A stretch of DNA of 47,388 nucleotides, from contig CAZOYP010000005.1 in assembly GCA_964584125.1 (NCBI GenBank), forward strand, positions 1 to 47,388. The letters run 5' to 3'. Of the stretch, positions 18,055 through 27,321 are shown one piece after another. The notes under the pieces are model-generated. The model worked only from the letters and a program-made list of their open reading frames with translations. It had not been told where the DNA came from and ran no database searches. Source of the DNA: Nitromaritima sp964584125. Its GTDB lineage: Bacteria; Nitrospinota; Nitrospinia; Nitrospinales; VA-1. The stretch's first letter is position 1. Each line of letters starts with the position of its first letter. The position numbers were made by a program, and so were the translations under genes.

Positions 18055-18906
18055 GTGGATCTATCCATAATTATAGTCAACTATTACAATAGCCACATAT
18101 TAGGTGACTGCCTCCAGTCAGTTAATCGGACAATTCAAAAAATTCAATTTGAAATTATAATAATTGATAATAGCTCTAAAGATGAAGGCTTAGCATCTAT
18201 TTTAAAACGTTATCCAAGCGCTCAGTTTATCAATAATTCAAAAAATGTTGGGTTTGCTCGGGCTAATAATCAAGGTGCTAAAGTCGCGAGTGGTGATTTC
18301 CTACTTTTTATCAATCCAGACACAATTGTGGCAGAAGGCGCTATAGAATCAATGCAGGATTATATTCGGTCGGATTCTTCTATTGGAATCATCGGCCCCA
18401 AGGTGTTGAACTCAGACCAAACAATTCAATATTCTTGTAGAAAGTTCCCGACTATTTGGTCGGGTCTATTCAATAGGTATTCTCTGATGACGCGACTTTT
18501 CCCAAATAATCGTTATTCAAGAGATTATTTGATGCTAGATTATGACCATAATTCTATTCGGTCGGTAGACTGGATTTCTGGTTGCTGTATGATGACACCA
18601 GTTTCAGTTTTTAAAAGAGTTAATGGATTTGATGAAAACTATTTTTTGTTTATAGAGGATGTTGATCTGTGCCAAGCGATCAAAAAAATAGATTTGCGGA
18701 TTGTTTATTTTCCCAATTCAAAAATTTTTCACAAAATCTCATCTAGTAATTCACGGTCGACTTTGCGAATAATTATTAAGCGGCACCAAGGGATGATTTA
18801 CTACAACCAAAAACACCGTAAAACAAACTTTCTTATACGGTATCTGATTAATTTAATAATAATGGCAAGATGTCTTTTGCAAATCCTACTGAATCTATTT
18901 AAATGA
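18055..18906 (+). CDS. GT2 family glycosyltransferase
   Basis: The 283-residue product starts at a GTG; no suitable ATG exists in frame before the conserved first strand (LSIIIVNYYNS). GT-A hallmarks follow: IIDNSSKDEG, NSKNVGFARANNQGA, LFINPDT (the DxD-like motif), a WISGCCMM segment and FIEDVDLC. These are typical of rhamnosyl- and similar inverting transferases that build surface glycans from dTDP- or UDP-sugars. The last 30 residues are hydrophobic and may tether it to the membrane. Its stop overlaps the start of the WecA-like gene by four bases (ATGA), so translation of the two is coupled. Donor and acceptor are unknown. Confidence 0.9.
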   Translation: MDLSIIIVNYYNSHILGDCLQSVNRTIQKIQFEIIIIDNSSKDEGLASILKRYPSAQFINNSKNVGFARANNQGAKVASGDFLLFINPDTIVAEGAIESMQDYIRSDSSIGIIGPKVLNSDQTIQYSCRKFPTIWSGLFNRYSLMTRLFPNNRYSRDYLMLDYDHNSIRSVDWISGCCMMTPVSVFKRVNGFDENYFLFIEDVDLCQAIKKIDLRIVYFPNSKIFHKISSSNSRSTLRIIIKRHQGMIYYNQKHRKTNFLIRYLINLIIMARCLLQILLNLFK

Positions 18907-20000
18907 CTATTGAAAGCCCGCCTATTCTTGGTGCAATTTATTTTTGGGGTTACGGTATTTCCCTTTTAGCAGCATTTGCACTAACCTTCATTCTTATAAT
19001 GATATTTAGTAAGCTAAGTATTCTTACTCGCCTACTTAACAGACTAATGGTTTCTATGGGCAAGCCTGTGATGCCCTTTGGAGGAATTCCCGTCATTCTA
19101 TCTTTCTTGTTTGTCCTTTGGTTTTTTTACTTTGCAGAATGGATTAATACTGAAAACCTCCGTTTATTCCAAAAAATTACCCTTGGCGTGACCTTAATGA
19201 CAGCTCTAGGTGTTTATGATGACATCTACCACTGCTCCCCAAGAAAAAAACTGCTCTGCCAAGTAATAATTGCAATTATTTTATTTTTAGCTGGGTTTCA
19301 GATTGACAGAATAGGAGATGTGATTGAGTTAGGCTCATTTTCAATTTTACTAACAGTTTTTTGGATCGTAGGCATCACAAACTCTATTAACCTAATTGAC
19401 GGAATAGATGGTCTGGCTAGCGGCTTAATTCTTTTATCTTGCATAACTTTGAGTTTTGTTTATCTAGAACGCGATATGGTGGAGGCATCATTTCTAGCTG
19501 TAATTTTAACAGGCAGCGTTTTTGGATTTTTTATTTTTAATTTTCCACCCGCTAAAATTATCTTAGGTGATACAGGAAGCCTGCCTCTTGGACTTTTGAT
19601 TTCTTTAATTACCTTATTACCTCTAAGTCAAAAATTCACAGATGAAATATATTATCTCATCCCCATAATCACGCTATTAATTCCCATATTAGATACTACT
19701 TTTGCTTTTTTTAGAAGACTCTTGAAGGGGGTCAGTCCTTTTTCCAAGGATGCTCATCACTTTCACCACCGGCTAATAAAACTTGGCTTTCCTCCGTTAA
19801 AAACAATTACCATTTTATTTATTATTTGTTTTTATTTTAACCTTACTGCGCTATTACCCGCTCATAACATAAACTTAATTCCTAAATTCGTACCCATCTA
19901 TTTTATTTTCATTATAGGCAACATAGCGGCCTTTCTATATCTTTTAAAACGATTGGAAAGAAAAAAACAAGATAAATATCATGGAAACTTATTTGAATAG
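18903..20000 (+). CDS. WecA/MraY-family polyprenyl-phosphate sugar-1-phosphate transferase
   Basis: The 365-residue polytopic protein carries the signature loops of this family: GVYDDIYHCSPRKKLL near residue 103, NSINLIDGIDGLASG near 160, LGDTGSLPLG near 220 and DAHHFHHRL near 281. The HHFHHR form is the WecA/TagO/WbpL type, not MraY. Such enzymes move a HexNAc-1-phosphate from UDP onto undecaprenyl phosphate in the inner membrane, starting O-antigen or capsule-like chains. It overlaps the preceding transferase by four bases and the next membrane protein by 20 bases, so all three are one operon. UDP-GlcNAc or a derivative made by the neighbouring enzymes is the likely donor, which is an inference. 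Confidence 0.92.
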   Translation: MTIESPPILGAIYFWGYGISLLAAFALTFILIMIFSKLSILTRLLNRLMVSMGKPVMPFGGIPVILSFLFVLWFFYFAEWINTENLRLFQKITLGVTLMTALGVYDDIYHCSPRKKLLCQVIIAIILFLAGFQIDRIGDVIELGSFSILLTVFWIVGITNSINLIDGIDGLASGLILLSCITLSFVYLERDMVEASFLAVILTGSVFGFFIFNFPPAKIILGDTGSLPLGLLISLITLLPLSQKFTDEIYYLIPIITLLIPILDTTFAFFRRLLKGVSPFSKDAHHFHHRLIKLGFPPLKTITILFIICFYFNLTALLPAHNINLIPKFVPIYFIFIIGNIAAFLYLLKRLERKKQDKYHGNLFE

Positions 20001-22035
20001 TCGGAAAATAGTTTTTTTTGTACTACTACTCGTAGTTGTTTCACTTCTTTACTCTAGTACATTTCAAGCCCCTTTTAATTTTGACGACGAAGCCGTTATT
20101 AAATCGGAAATCTCGCAAAAAGGAGCAAAAAAATGGTTTGGAGATTTTTTTATACACCCCCGATATAGACATTTTTTTTATTCAAGCCTTATATTCAATC
20201 ATTCTCTGGGGAAATTAAACCCATTTGGCTACCATTTAGTCAACACCTCACTTCATTTACTAACTTCAATCATTATTTTCTTTATCGCCTCAATAACCAT
20301 TGAGAAAGGACTTTTATTAGGAAGAAAAGAGGCTTTTACGATTGCAAGCCTTACGGCACTACTATTCTCAGTCAATCCGGTTAACTCTGAAACGGTAAAT
20401 TATATTTCAGCAAGGGCAGTCGGCATGAGTAGTTTTTTCTATCTCTCTGCCTTACTGTCTTTCATTCTTGGAAGTTTCTATAAACGAAAGCCATTGCCAA
20501 GGCTTTTACTTTACTTTTCATCTTTAACTTTTTTTTTAGCGTCTGCTTTTAGCAAAGAGACCGCATTGACTTTCCCGGCCGTTCTTCTTCTGTATGATTT
20601 TTGTTTTATGCGTAATAATTATTGGGCACCTTTCAAAAGTAGACTTTTATTTTTGTATCTACCATTAATTTTATGTTCAATTTTCTTAGTATTTAAGGTC
20701 TCTTCATTTAAAGATTTGATCCTCGGTTTGGGGCAAAGAATAGATATTGAATACGGCTTGAAACAAATTCAAGTTATTGGATACGCAGCTCGCGTCATCT
20801 TATTCCCAGTCGGATTAACCTTTGACCATGATTTTCCAAGTGCTTTCTTTACTACAAACACACTCCTCACTCCTGCATCCTTTTTTGCAATAGGAGTTTC
20901 TTTAGGAATTATATTGTATTTTTCTAAAGCTCGAGCGGTGGTTTTCTTTTGTATCTCATGGTTTTTAATAACATTAGCCCCAACCAACAGTGTTTTTCTG
21001 CGGCCCGACCTTTTGAGCGAGCGCAATCTCTATCTACCCTCTTTTGGAATCTTGTTTTTACTTGTTATTGCGATATACCAATTTGTAATAGCAAGCCAAA
21101 GTCGGTCGATGGTTAAAAAAATTGGGGTACCTTGTATGACTTTTTTTTTCATGCTCCAAATAGTCCTTTTAAATGAAAGAAACTTAATTTATAGATCCAA
21201 CACTCTTCTCTGGGAAGACACTCTGAAAAAATCCCCCGAAAAACTTCGAGCTCTTCATAACTTAAGTCACTTTTACATGGCTGAAAAAAATTATGCAGAA
21301 GCATTCATTACATTACGATCCCTGGCCAATTCAAAAGTATCTCCACACTATTTATCGTATGCTCATAGCAATCTAGGCTCTATATACGTTCAATGGGGGG
21401 ATTACTCGAAAGCGGAAAGTGAATTTAAATCTGGGATACAAGCAAACCCTACTCTACCTACAAATTATTTCAATCTAGGAACTCTATTTGCCTCGCAGGG
21501 GCGCAACCTAGATGCAAAAAAATTATATGAAAAAACAGAAGATTTGTATAAAAACTATAAATGGGGGTATCAAACTCCGGCAGAACTTTATATTAATAAG
21601 GCACGCTTACTTTTAAAGCTAAAACTTTATGACAAAGCTGAAAGTTCTATTTTGGATTATCTTAACCGCAAACCTGATTCTGCATCTGGGCATTTCATTC
21701 AAGCAAAAATTTTCTCGGAGACAGGAAGATTAGAGAAAGCTCTCAATGAGTACAACAAAGTAGAAAGCTCATCGAAACTCAAGGCTGAAGCTCATAACAA
21801 CAGAGCATTAATTTTCATTAAAAAAACCTCTTTCAAACTAGCACTTGAAGAACTAAACCAAGCATTAATAATTTCCCCAAATTTAATCGATGCTCACTAT
21901 AATCTAGGAAACTTACTTATACAAACCAAAGGGGATTCAATTAAGGCACGGCAACATCTTGAAAATGCCCTAAAGCTTACAAACAGCAAAGAAGGAACTA
22001 ATCGGATAAAACGCGTTCTAGAAACTTTACCCTGA
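19981..22035 (+). CDS. TMTC-like membrane protein with C-terminal TPRs
   Basis: At 684 residues it has about ten hydrophobic segments (from residue 9 to about 400) and then a TPR domain (about 410-680). The first luminal/periplasmic loop reads FQAPFNFDDEAVI with the acidic FDDE (34-37), the diagnostic position of GT-C transferases. FHLxNxxLHLL-like segments follow (YHLVNTSLHLLTS). The same plan, GT-C core plus TPR tail, is known from eukaryotic TMTC O-mannosyltransferases and from many uncharacterised bacterial proteins. The TPRs include QWGDYSKAESEFKSGIQANP and SFKLALEELNQALIISPN. It overlaps the WecA-like gene by 20 bases, tying it to lipid-linked glycan synthesis. Whether it glycosylates protein or lipid is unknown. 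Confidence 0.8.
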   Translation: METYLNSRKIVFFVLLLVVVSLLYSSTFQAPFNFDDEAVIKSEISQKGAKKWFGDFFIHPRYRHFFYSSLIFNHSLGKLNPFGYHLVNTSLHLLTSIIIFFIASITIEKGLLLGRKEAFTIASLTALLFSVNPVNSETVNYISARAVGMSSFFYLSALLSFILGSFYKRKPLPRLLLYFSSLTFFLASAFSKETALTFPAVLLLYDFCFMRNNYWAPFKSRLLFLYLPLILCSIFLVFKVSSFKDLILGLGQRIDIEYGLKQIQVIGYAARVILFPVGLTFDHDFPSAFFTTNTLLTPASFFAIGVSLGIILYFSKARAVVFFCISWFLITLAPTNSVFLRPDLLSERNLYLPSFGILFLLVIAIYQFVIASQSRSMVKKIGVPCMTFFFMLQIVLLNERNLIYRSNTLLWEDTLKKSPEKLRALHNLSHFYMAEKNYAEAFITLRSLANSKVSPHYLSYAHSNLGSIYVQWGDYSKAESEFKSGIQANPTLPTNYFNLGTLFASQGRNLDAKKLYEKTEDLYKNYKWGYQTPAELYINKARLLLKLKLYDKAESSILDYLNRKPDSASGHFIQAKIFSETGRLEKALNEYNKVESSSKLKAEAHNNRALIFIKKTSFKLALEELNQALIISPNLIDAHYNLGNLLIQTKGDSIKARQHLENALKLTNSKEGTNRIKRVLETLP

Positions 22036-22242
22036 ACATTTGCCTTTTAGTCTATTAGTTTTTTTAAAAAAATTAAAAAAATAATATATTCTTTAACCCA
22101 TGTCCGCATTTCAACATAAAAAAAAACGAGCGGCCTCACTCAACCATAATTTTACAACCAAGCTTTATATTTTTTCTGAAAATATCATTCGTTACCTAAA
22201 GTTAATATTAATTAAAAATTAGAGAAAAGAGCTATTTTTCTT

Positions 22243-22926
22243 CTAATCAAAAAAACGAAAACGAAAAATAAACCACAAAGCTGCAACACCATCCTTCCAG
22301 TTTATTTTTTTTCCTGCCGAATAATCTCTACCAGAATATGAAATAGGAACTTCATAGATAATAAATTTTTTTTTAGCCACCTTAGAAGTAAATTCTGGTT
22401 CAAACCCAAAACGATCACACTCTAAGGTAATAGATTCAAGAATTTTTCTTCTGAAAACCTTATACCCAGTTTCCATATCTGACAGATTAATATTGGTAAA
22501 CATATTTGACAGGGTCGTCAAAAACATATTTCCTAAATAATGCCAGAAAAAAAGAACTCGGTGAGGGCCACCTAAAAAACGGGAGCCATAGACTACATCG
22601 GCACGGTTATCCAAAATAGGCTCCAGCAACTGTGGGTAGTCTTTCGGGCTATATTCCAAATCAGCATCTTGAACAATTATGATTTCTCCCTTTGCTATTT
22701 CAAAGCCGGCCCGTAAAGCCGCCCCTTTACCTTTATTTTTAGTCTGGTAAATAACCTTAAAGTCCTTTTTTTCTTCATATTTCAAAAGAAGGTCTCGAGT
22801 TCCATCCGTGGAATTATCATCCACTATTATAATTTCTTTATCGTCACTTGCCTCCTCTACTCTTCTCACAACCTCACATATAGTCTTTGATTCGTTATAA
22901 ACTGGAATAACTATGGATAATTTCAT
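22243..22926 (-). CDS. GT2 glycosyltransferase, dolichyl-phosphate sugar synthase-like
   Basis: I place the start at 22926, giving KLSIVIPVYNE as the opening strand; the frame stays open 14 codons further, but those residues do not belong to the family. The 227 residues show VDDNSTDGT, NKGKGAALRAGF, VQDADLEYSP (DxD metal site), YGSRFLGG and ETGYKVFRR. These fit the DPM1/GtrB/ArnC-like group that charges polyprenyl phosphate with a sugar, giving donors for GT-C enzymes such as the two TPR-tailed proteins nearby. It has no C-terminal membrane helices, so a soluble DPM1-like form is likely. It converges on the TMTC-like gene with a 207-base gap. Confidence 0.88.
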   Translation of the reverse strand: MKLSIVIPVYNESKTICEVVRRVEEASDDKEIIIVDDNSTDGTRDLLLKYEEKKDFKVIYQTKNKGKGAALRAGFEIAKGEIIIVQDADLEYSPKDYPQLLEPILDNRADVVYGSRFLGGPHRVLFFWHYLGNMFLTTLSNMFTNINLSDMETGYKVFRRKILESITLECDRFGFEPEFTSKVAKKKFIIYEVPISYSGRDYSAGKKINWKDGVAALWFIFRFRFFD

Positions 22927-23154
22927 AAAAAAACTGTTTCCAAAAAATGTTAACGAATAAAACCGCAACGACTTCTCTCTATGATCGGAAAAAGCAGAGA
23001 ATAACTATAACTCTTTTTAGCCGACATACTTAATTACCTTCATTGATCCTTTGAAACAAAGGGGCTAATTAAACAATCTCATTAACACAGAAATAAACCC
23101 CCTATAAGTACTAAATATTCAAGCACCATTTTAAATCTATCAATTTTATTTATC

Positions 23155-24159
23155 TCATATTATCTTTTTATTTTTTAAATATGGAAGGAGCCAACCAGTA
23201 GCAATTACTTTTTTTAGGTCTTTCGAGGAAACTTTTTTATTTTTTTGGATTAGTTTCCTTTGGTTTATAGTCTTTCTTAAGCCTAACAATGCATCCCTTT
23301 TAGCTTTGAATATTGGACCCGCTTGACCAGTCAGTGAAAAGAAAATTAAAGCTACCGCGTTTGCTAATATATGCTGTGGAAGCCCATACCAAAGAAGTAG
23401 TGAGGGCATATTTTTAACATAGGCCCAAACCATATTACGGTGCCCATGATAGACAGCAAAGTCGCTTCGTCGTCCGGCAATGGCGGAACCGAAATGCTCA
23501 ACCTTTGCATTTGGAACGTACAGACAGCGGTGGCCCGCTAAATGCAATCGAAATGCTAAGTCAACATCTTCAAAATAACAGAAAAACCTTTCATCAAAAC
23601 CACCTATATCCAAAAATATATCTCGCCGATACATAGCTGCCGCGGCACATGGCGAAAAAATTTCTCCAACTGAACGAGAAACTCTACTTGCAAGAATTCC
23701 ATGATCACGTCTCCAGGCCAAGCCACATAAGTGATAAATATCACCTGTACCATCTAACTGGTTTAAAGAATCTTGTTTCCTTAAGTGGCTTCCAAAAAAA
23801 TCATACCCCGGATTATTATCAACAGCGGCATGTAAGTTTAACAACCAGTTTGGGTCTGCAATAGCGTCTGGATTTAACAACGCTACCCACTTAAAATCCT
23901 TGGATTTCTTGATAGCATAATTATTAGCAGCAGCAAACCCTATATTTTTTTTTAGCCTTATAACTTCAACATTGGGGAAAAGTTCTCCAATGCCATTAAT
24001 TGAACCATCTTGACTAAAATTATCAATAACAATTGTTTTAAAGTTAGAAAATGTCTGATGTTTTAACGACTCAAGGCAGCGACTTAAGACTTTTCCACCA
24101 TTAAAATTAACAACGATAACTATCGTTCTGGTCAAATCACTCATATTTTCTACCATCAT
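23155..24159 (-). CDS. GT2 family glycosyltransferase, rhamnosyltransferase-like
   Basis: The 334-residue protein has the GT-A order IVVNFNGGKVL, VIDNFSQDGS, KKNIGFAAANNYAI, ALLNPDA (DxD-like), FSPCAAAAMYRRD and CYFEDVDLAFRLHLAG, followed by HFGSAIAGRR. This pattern is common in rhamnosyltransferases of O-antigen clusters. Translation may begin at Met1, Met2 or Met6; none has a strong ribosome site. It stands as a single minus-strand gene, divergent from the dTDP-rhamnose operon whose promoter region it shares, and could use the dTDP-L-rhamnose made there. That link is an inference from position and family only. Confidence 0.88.
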   Translation of the reverse strand: MMVENMSDLTRTIVIVVNFNGGKVLSRCLESLKHQTFSNFKTIVIDNFSQDGSINGIGELFPNVEVIRLKKNIGFAAANNYAIKKSKDFKWVALLNPDAIADPNWLLNLHAAVDNNPGYDFFGSHLRKQDSLNQLDGTGDIYHLCGLAWRRDHGILASRVSRSVGEIFSPCAAAAMYRRDIFLDIGGFDERFFCYFEDVDLAFRLHLAGHRCLYVPNAKVEHFGSAIAGRRSDFAVYHGHRNMVWAYVKNMPSLLLWYGLPQHILANAVALIFFSLTGQAGPIFKAKRDALLGLRKTINQRKLIQKNKKVSSKDLKKVIATGWLLPYLKNKKII

Positions 24160-24259
24160 TTAAAAACATTTCAACAACACTATACACTAACTCTTTTAAC
24201 CATAATCACTGTTAACTAAATCAAAATGACTCAAGTCCTATCAACTAGCCCTACGCATC

Positions 24260-24288
24260 TTGCAATCCTCTAGGCAAACACCTATACT
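24260..24288 (+). promoter_or_regulatory. candidate sigma70-type promoter of the rfb operon
   Basis: TTGCAA and TATACT lie 17 bases apart (4/6 and 5/6 to consensus), 49 bases before the rfbB start. Spacing and place are right for the operon's main promoter, though AT-rich DNA gives frequent chance matches. Confidence 0.4.
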
Positions 24289-24337
24289 CAAAAATATTTT
24301 GTCTACAAAGGTATAAAATTAAACTTTTTACAAAACT

Positions 24338-25426
24338 ATGAAAACATTATTGATTACGGGAGGAGCTGGCTTCATAGGCAGTAATTTTCTAATACGACAA
24401 ATTGAAAGTGGAGGTATCCGGGTCGTCAACTACGATAAACTAACCTATGCGGGAAATTTGGATACGCTAAAGTCTATTGAAAGTAATCCTAATTATTGTT
24501 TTATAGAAGGAGACATCTGCAACCAAGAACTGGTTCGAAAAACCTTAGTAGAAAATAAAGTCGATTCAATTGTTAACTTTGCAGCTGAGTCCCATGTCGA
24601 TCGCTCAATAGAATCTCCAGGGGACTTTATACAAACCAATATTGTTGGTACGTTTAAAATTTTACAAGCATCTCGAGATTACTGGAATAGCATTAAAGAG
24701 AATAAAAGTGAAAAAGAACGCTATGAAAATTTTCGTTTTCTGCATGTGTCTACCGATGAAGTATATGGATCTCTTGGGGATAGCGGCTCTTTTAATGAAA
24801 AAACTCCTTACGCGCCCAATTCTCCTTATGCCGCATCAAAAGCTGCTTCGGATCATTTAATACGCTCCTATTTCAAAACCTTTGGATTCCCAACACTCAC
24901 AACAAACTGCTCCAATAATTATGGGCCGCATCAATTCCCCGAGAAGTTAATACCACTAATGATTCAAAAAGCTATCGCGGGAGAACCACTTCCTGTTTAT
25001 GGAGATGGACTCCATATTCGAGATTGGCTCTATGTTGATGATCACTGTATTGCCCTGGAACAAACTCTAGACAAAGGACAACCAGGAGAAGTGTATAACA
25101 TTGGTGGCGATAATGAAAAAACCAACTTAGACTTGGTAACTACATTGTGTAAAATTTTAGATGAGTTGCTTCCTAACTCAAATTATAGACCTCACAGGTC
25201 CTTAATTAAATTTGTTGATGATCGCCCAGGGCACGATAGACGTTACGCCATTAACTCAAGTAAAATACAAAGAGAACTAGGCTGGAAACCGACCGAAACT
25301 CTTAATACCGGCCTAAGAAAAACTGTCGACTGGTATATTAATAATTCCCAGTGGGTTGAACGAGTAATGTCAGGCGCTTATAAAGGACAGCGACTAGGAC
25401 TTAATACCAATAGTGATGAGGAATAA
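24338..25426 (+). CDS. rfbB: dTDP-glucose 4,6-dehydratase
   Basis: The 362-residue enzyme has the extended SDR layout with GGAGFIGSNF at residues 8-17, the RmlB-type FAAESHVDRSIESP block, STDEVYGSLGD, the catalytic YAASKAASDHL and NNYGPHQFPEKLIPL. It converts dTDP-glucose to dTDP-4-dehydro-6-deoxyglucose using bound NAD, the second step to dTDP-L-rhamnose and several other deoxysugars. Length is normal. The next gene, rfbA, starts two bases after its stop. All diagnostic blocks are intact, so the call is firm. Confidence 0.97.
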   Translation: MKTLLITGGAGFIGSNFLIRQIESGGIRVVNYDKLTYAGNLDTLKSIESNPNYCFIEGDICNQELVRKTLVENKVDSIVNFAAESHVDRSIESPGDFIQTNIVGTFKILQASRDYWNSIKENKSEKERYENFRFLHVSTDEVYGSLGDSGSFNEKTPYAPNSPYAASKAASDHLIRSYFKTFGFPTLTTNCSNNYGPHQFPEKLIPLMIQKAIAGEPLPVYGDGLHIRDWLYVDDHCIALEQTLDKGQPGEVYNIGGDNEKTNLDLVTTLCKILDELLPNSNYRPHRSLIKFVDDRPGHDRRYAINSSKIQRELGWKPTETLNTGLRKTVDWYINNSQWVERVMSGAYKGQRLGLNTNSDEE

Positions 25427-25428
25427 GC

Positions 25429-26298
25429 ATGGTTAAAAAAGGAATTATTCTTGCGGGAGGATCGGGAACTCGGCTGTACCCGTTGACTCACGTAATAAGC
25501 AAACAACTAATGCCGCTTTACGATAAACCTATGATCTATTACCCGCTTAGTACTCTCATGTTGGCCGGCATTAAAAACATACTCATCATAACAACACCGG
25601 AGGACCAACCTCTTTTTGAAGCCTTACTCAAAGACGGCAAACAATGGGGCATCAAAATCAGCTATGCAGAGCAACCATATCCCGGCGGTTTGGCACAAGC
25701 ATTCATAATTGGACAAAATTTTGTTGGAAAAGACAGAGTGTGCCTTATCCTTGGCGACAATGTTTTTTACGGGGATAGCCTTGTCGGATTAATGAAAAGA
25801 GCATGTAAAAGGAAAAAAGGGGCTACTGTTTTCGGATACTGGGTTAAAGATCCAGAAAATTATGGGGTTGCAGAATTCAATCCAAAGGGGAACATTGTTA
25901 AACTTGTAGAAAAGCCCAAAAAACCAAAATCCAACTATGCCATCACTGGTCTTTATTTTTATGATAATGAGGTTCTTGATATTGCAGCAAACCTGAAGCC
26001 GTCTAGTCGAGGTGAACTAGAAATCACTGATGTTAACAAGGTCTATCTAAAAAATAAATCATTGGCAATAGAAAAAATGGGGCCGGGTTTTGCTTGGCTT
26101 GATACGGGTTCTCACGACTCCCTTTTGGCTGCATCAAACTTCATAGAAACCATAGAATCACGTCAGGGCCTCAAAATCTGCTGCCCAGAAGAAATTGCAT
26201 TTAAAGCTGGATGGATTACGGCAATGAAGCTAAAAAAACTAGCTCTCCCGTTAAAAAATAACGGGTACGGCCAATATCTTCTAAAGATGACCTGTTAA
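25429..26298 (+). CDS. rfbA: glucose-1-phosphate thymidylyltransferase
   Basis: A 289-residue nucleotidyltransferase beginning GIILAGGSGTRLYPLT (signature loop), followed by KQLMPLYDKPMIYYPL, CLILGDNVFYGD, VVEKP-like KLVEKPKKPKS and WLDTGSHDSLL. These are the blocks of RfbA/RmlA, which joins glucose-1-phosphate to dTTP to form dTDP-glucose. The ribosome site GAGGA lies six bases before the ATG, inside the end of rfbB. The gene supplies the substrate of its upstream neighbour. The enzyme is usually feedback-inhibited by dTDP-rhamnose. Full length; firm call. Confidence 0.97.
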   Translation: MVKKGIILAGGSGTRLYPLTHVISKQLMPLYDKPMIYYPLSTLMLAGIKNILIITTPEDQPLFEALLKDGKQWGIKISYAEQPYPGGLAQAFIIGQNFVGKDRVCLILGDNVFYGDSLVGLMKRACKRKKGATVFGYWVKDPENYGVAEFNPKGNIVKLVEKPKKPKSNYAITGLYFYDNEVLDIAANLKPSSRGELEITDVNKVYLKNKSLAIEKMGPGFAWLDTGSHDSLLAASNFIETIESRQGLKICCPEEIAFKAGWITAMKLKKLALPLKNNGYGQYLLKMTC

Positions 26299-26362
26299 AT
26301 TCACACACTCAAAGTTCTTTAAATTGTCTAAATTTAACTATAATATCTTCTTCTAAGTTTTT

Positions 26363-27253
26363 ATGCGCATTTTATTGACGGGAAAAAATGGCCACGTAGG
26401 TAGCGAACTTCATAAAATTCTCACCCAATTTGGAGATGTCACCGCAACAGGAAGAACCGAAATGAACCTCGCTGATGCAAATCAAATTAGACAAACTGTG
26501 CGCCAAGTCAAACCTGAACTTATTATAAATGCCGGAGCTTATACAGCCGTTGACAAAGCAGAGTCTGACTTTGAACTAGCTAAAGCAGTAAATAGCATCG
26601 CACCTAAAGTTTTAGCCGAAGAAGCAAAGTGTCGAGGTGCCCTCCTAATTCATTATTCCACCGATTACACCTATAGTTGTGAAGTGCAACACAGGTCTTA
26701 CTCCGAATCTGACTCCCCGGCACCAAACAGCATATATGGGAAAACCAAACTGGAAGGAGACAACAATATAGAACAAAGTGGTGCCTCATATTTAATTTTT
26801 AAAACTGGATGGGTGTATAGTTTAAATGGAAAAAGTTTTCTGCGTACGATTTTGCAACTAGCAAAAGAGAAAAACGAGTTGCGTGTGATAAATGATCAAA
26901 CTGGAAGTCCAACTTGGTGTCGAAGCATAGCTATTGCAACAGGAGATATCATCAAAAATCTGCTTATAAAAGATAAAGATTCTCTTTCTAAAGCTGTTTC
27001 TAGCATTGCAGGTGTATATCATATGACTTGCCGAGGAGAAACAAGTTGGCATGGATTCGCTCAAGCGATTTTAGATCTCGCTTACCAAAATAATATGCCC
27101 AAACTTTTGCCTATACCAACAAAAGAATATCCTACTGCTGCAACTCGACCTCCTTATTCAGTTTTATCAAACGCCAAACTTCAAAAAACCTTTGGAGTCA
27201 AATTGCCTCACTGGGAATATGCACTAAAACAATGCCTGGATAATGTCTCATGA
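26363..27253 (+). CDS. rfbD: dTDP-4-dehydrorhamnose reductase
   Basis: The 296 residues show the RmlD pattern: LLTGKNGHVGSEL for NADPH binding, NAGAYTAVDKAESD, HYSTDYTYS, the catalytic IYGKTKLEGD, KTGWVYS and VINDQTGSPTWCRSIA. It reduces dTDP-4-dehydro-L-rhamnose, the last step to dTDP-L-rhamnose. The normal TDYVFDG block is TDYTYSC here, a mild departure. The gene follows rfbA by 64 bases. The third pathway enzyme, the 3,5-epimerase RfbC, is not adjacent or anywhere in the window, so it must be encoded elsewhere if the pathway is complete. Confidence 0.95.
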   Translation: MRILLTGKNGHVGSELHKILTQFGDVTATGRTEMNLADANQIRQTVRQVKPELIINAGAYTAVDKAESDFELAKAVNSIAPKVLAEEAKCRGALLIHYSTDYTYSCEVQHRSYSESDSPAPNSIYGKTKLEGDNNIEQSGASYLIFKTGWVYSLNGKSFLRTILQLAKEKNELRVINDQTGSPTWCRSIAIATGDIIKNLLIKDKDSLSKAVSSIAGVYHMTCRGETSWHGFAQAILDLAYQNNMPKLLPIPTKEYPTAATRPPYSVLSNAKLQKTFGVKLPHWEYALKQCLDNVS

Positions 27254-27321
27254 CTTACTTATCACTTTATTCCTTCTGTACCCAAAATGCCATCAATCAA
27301 AGATTAAGATATAAATAAACT

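Noticed and set aside
22036..22242. Terminator between the TMTC-like gene and the convergent GT2 gene
   Set aside because: T- and A-runs are present, but the only stem near 22220-22240 is imperfect and no better than chance in such AT-rich DNA.
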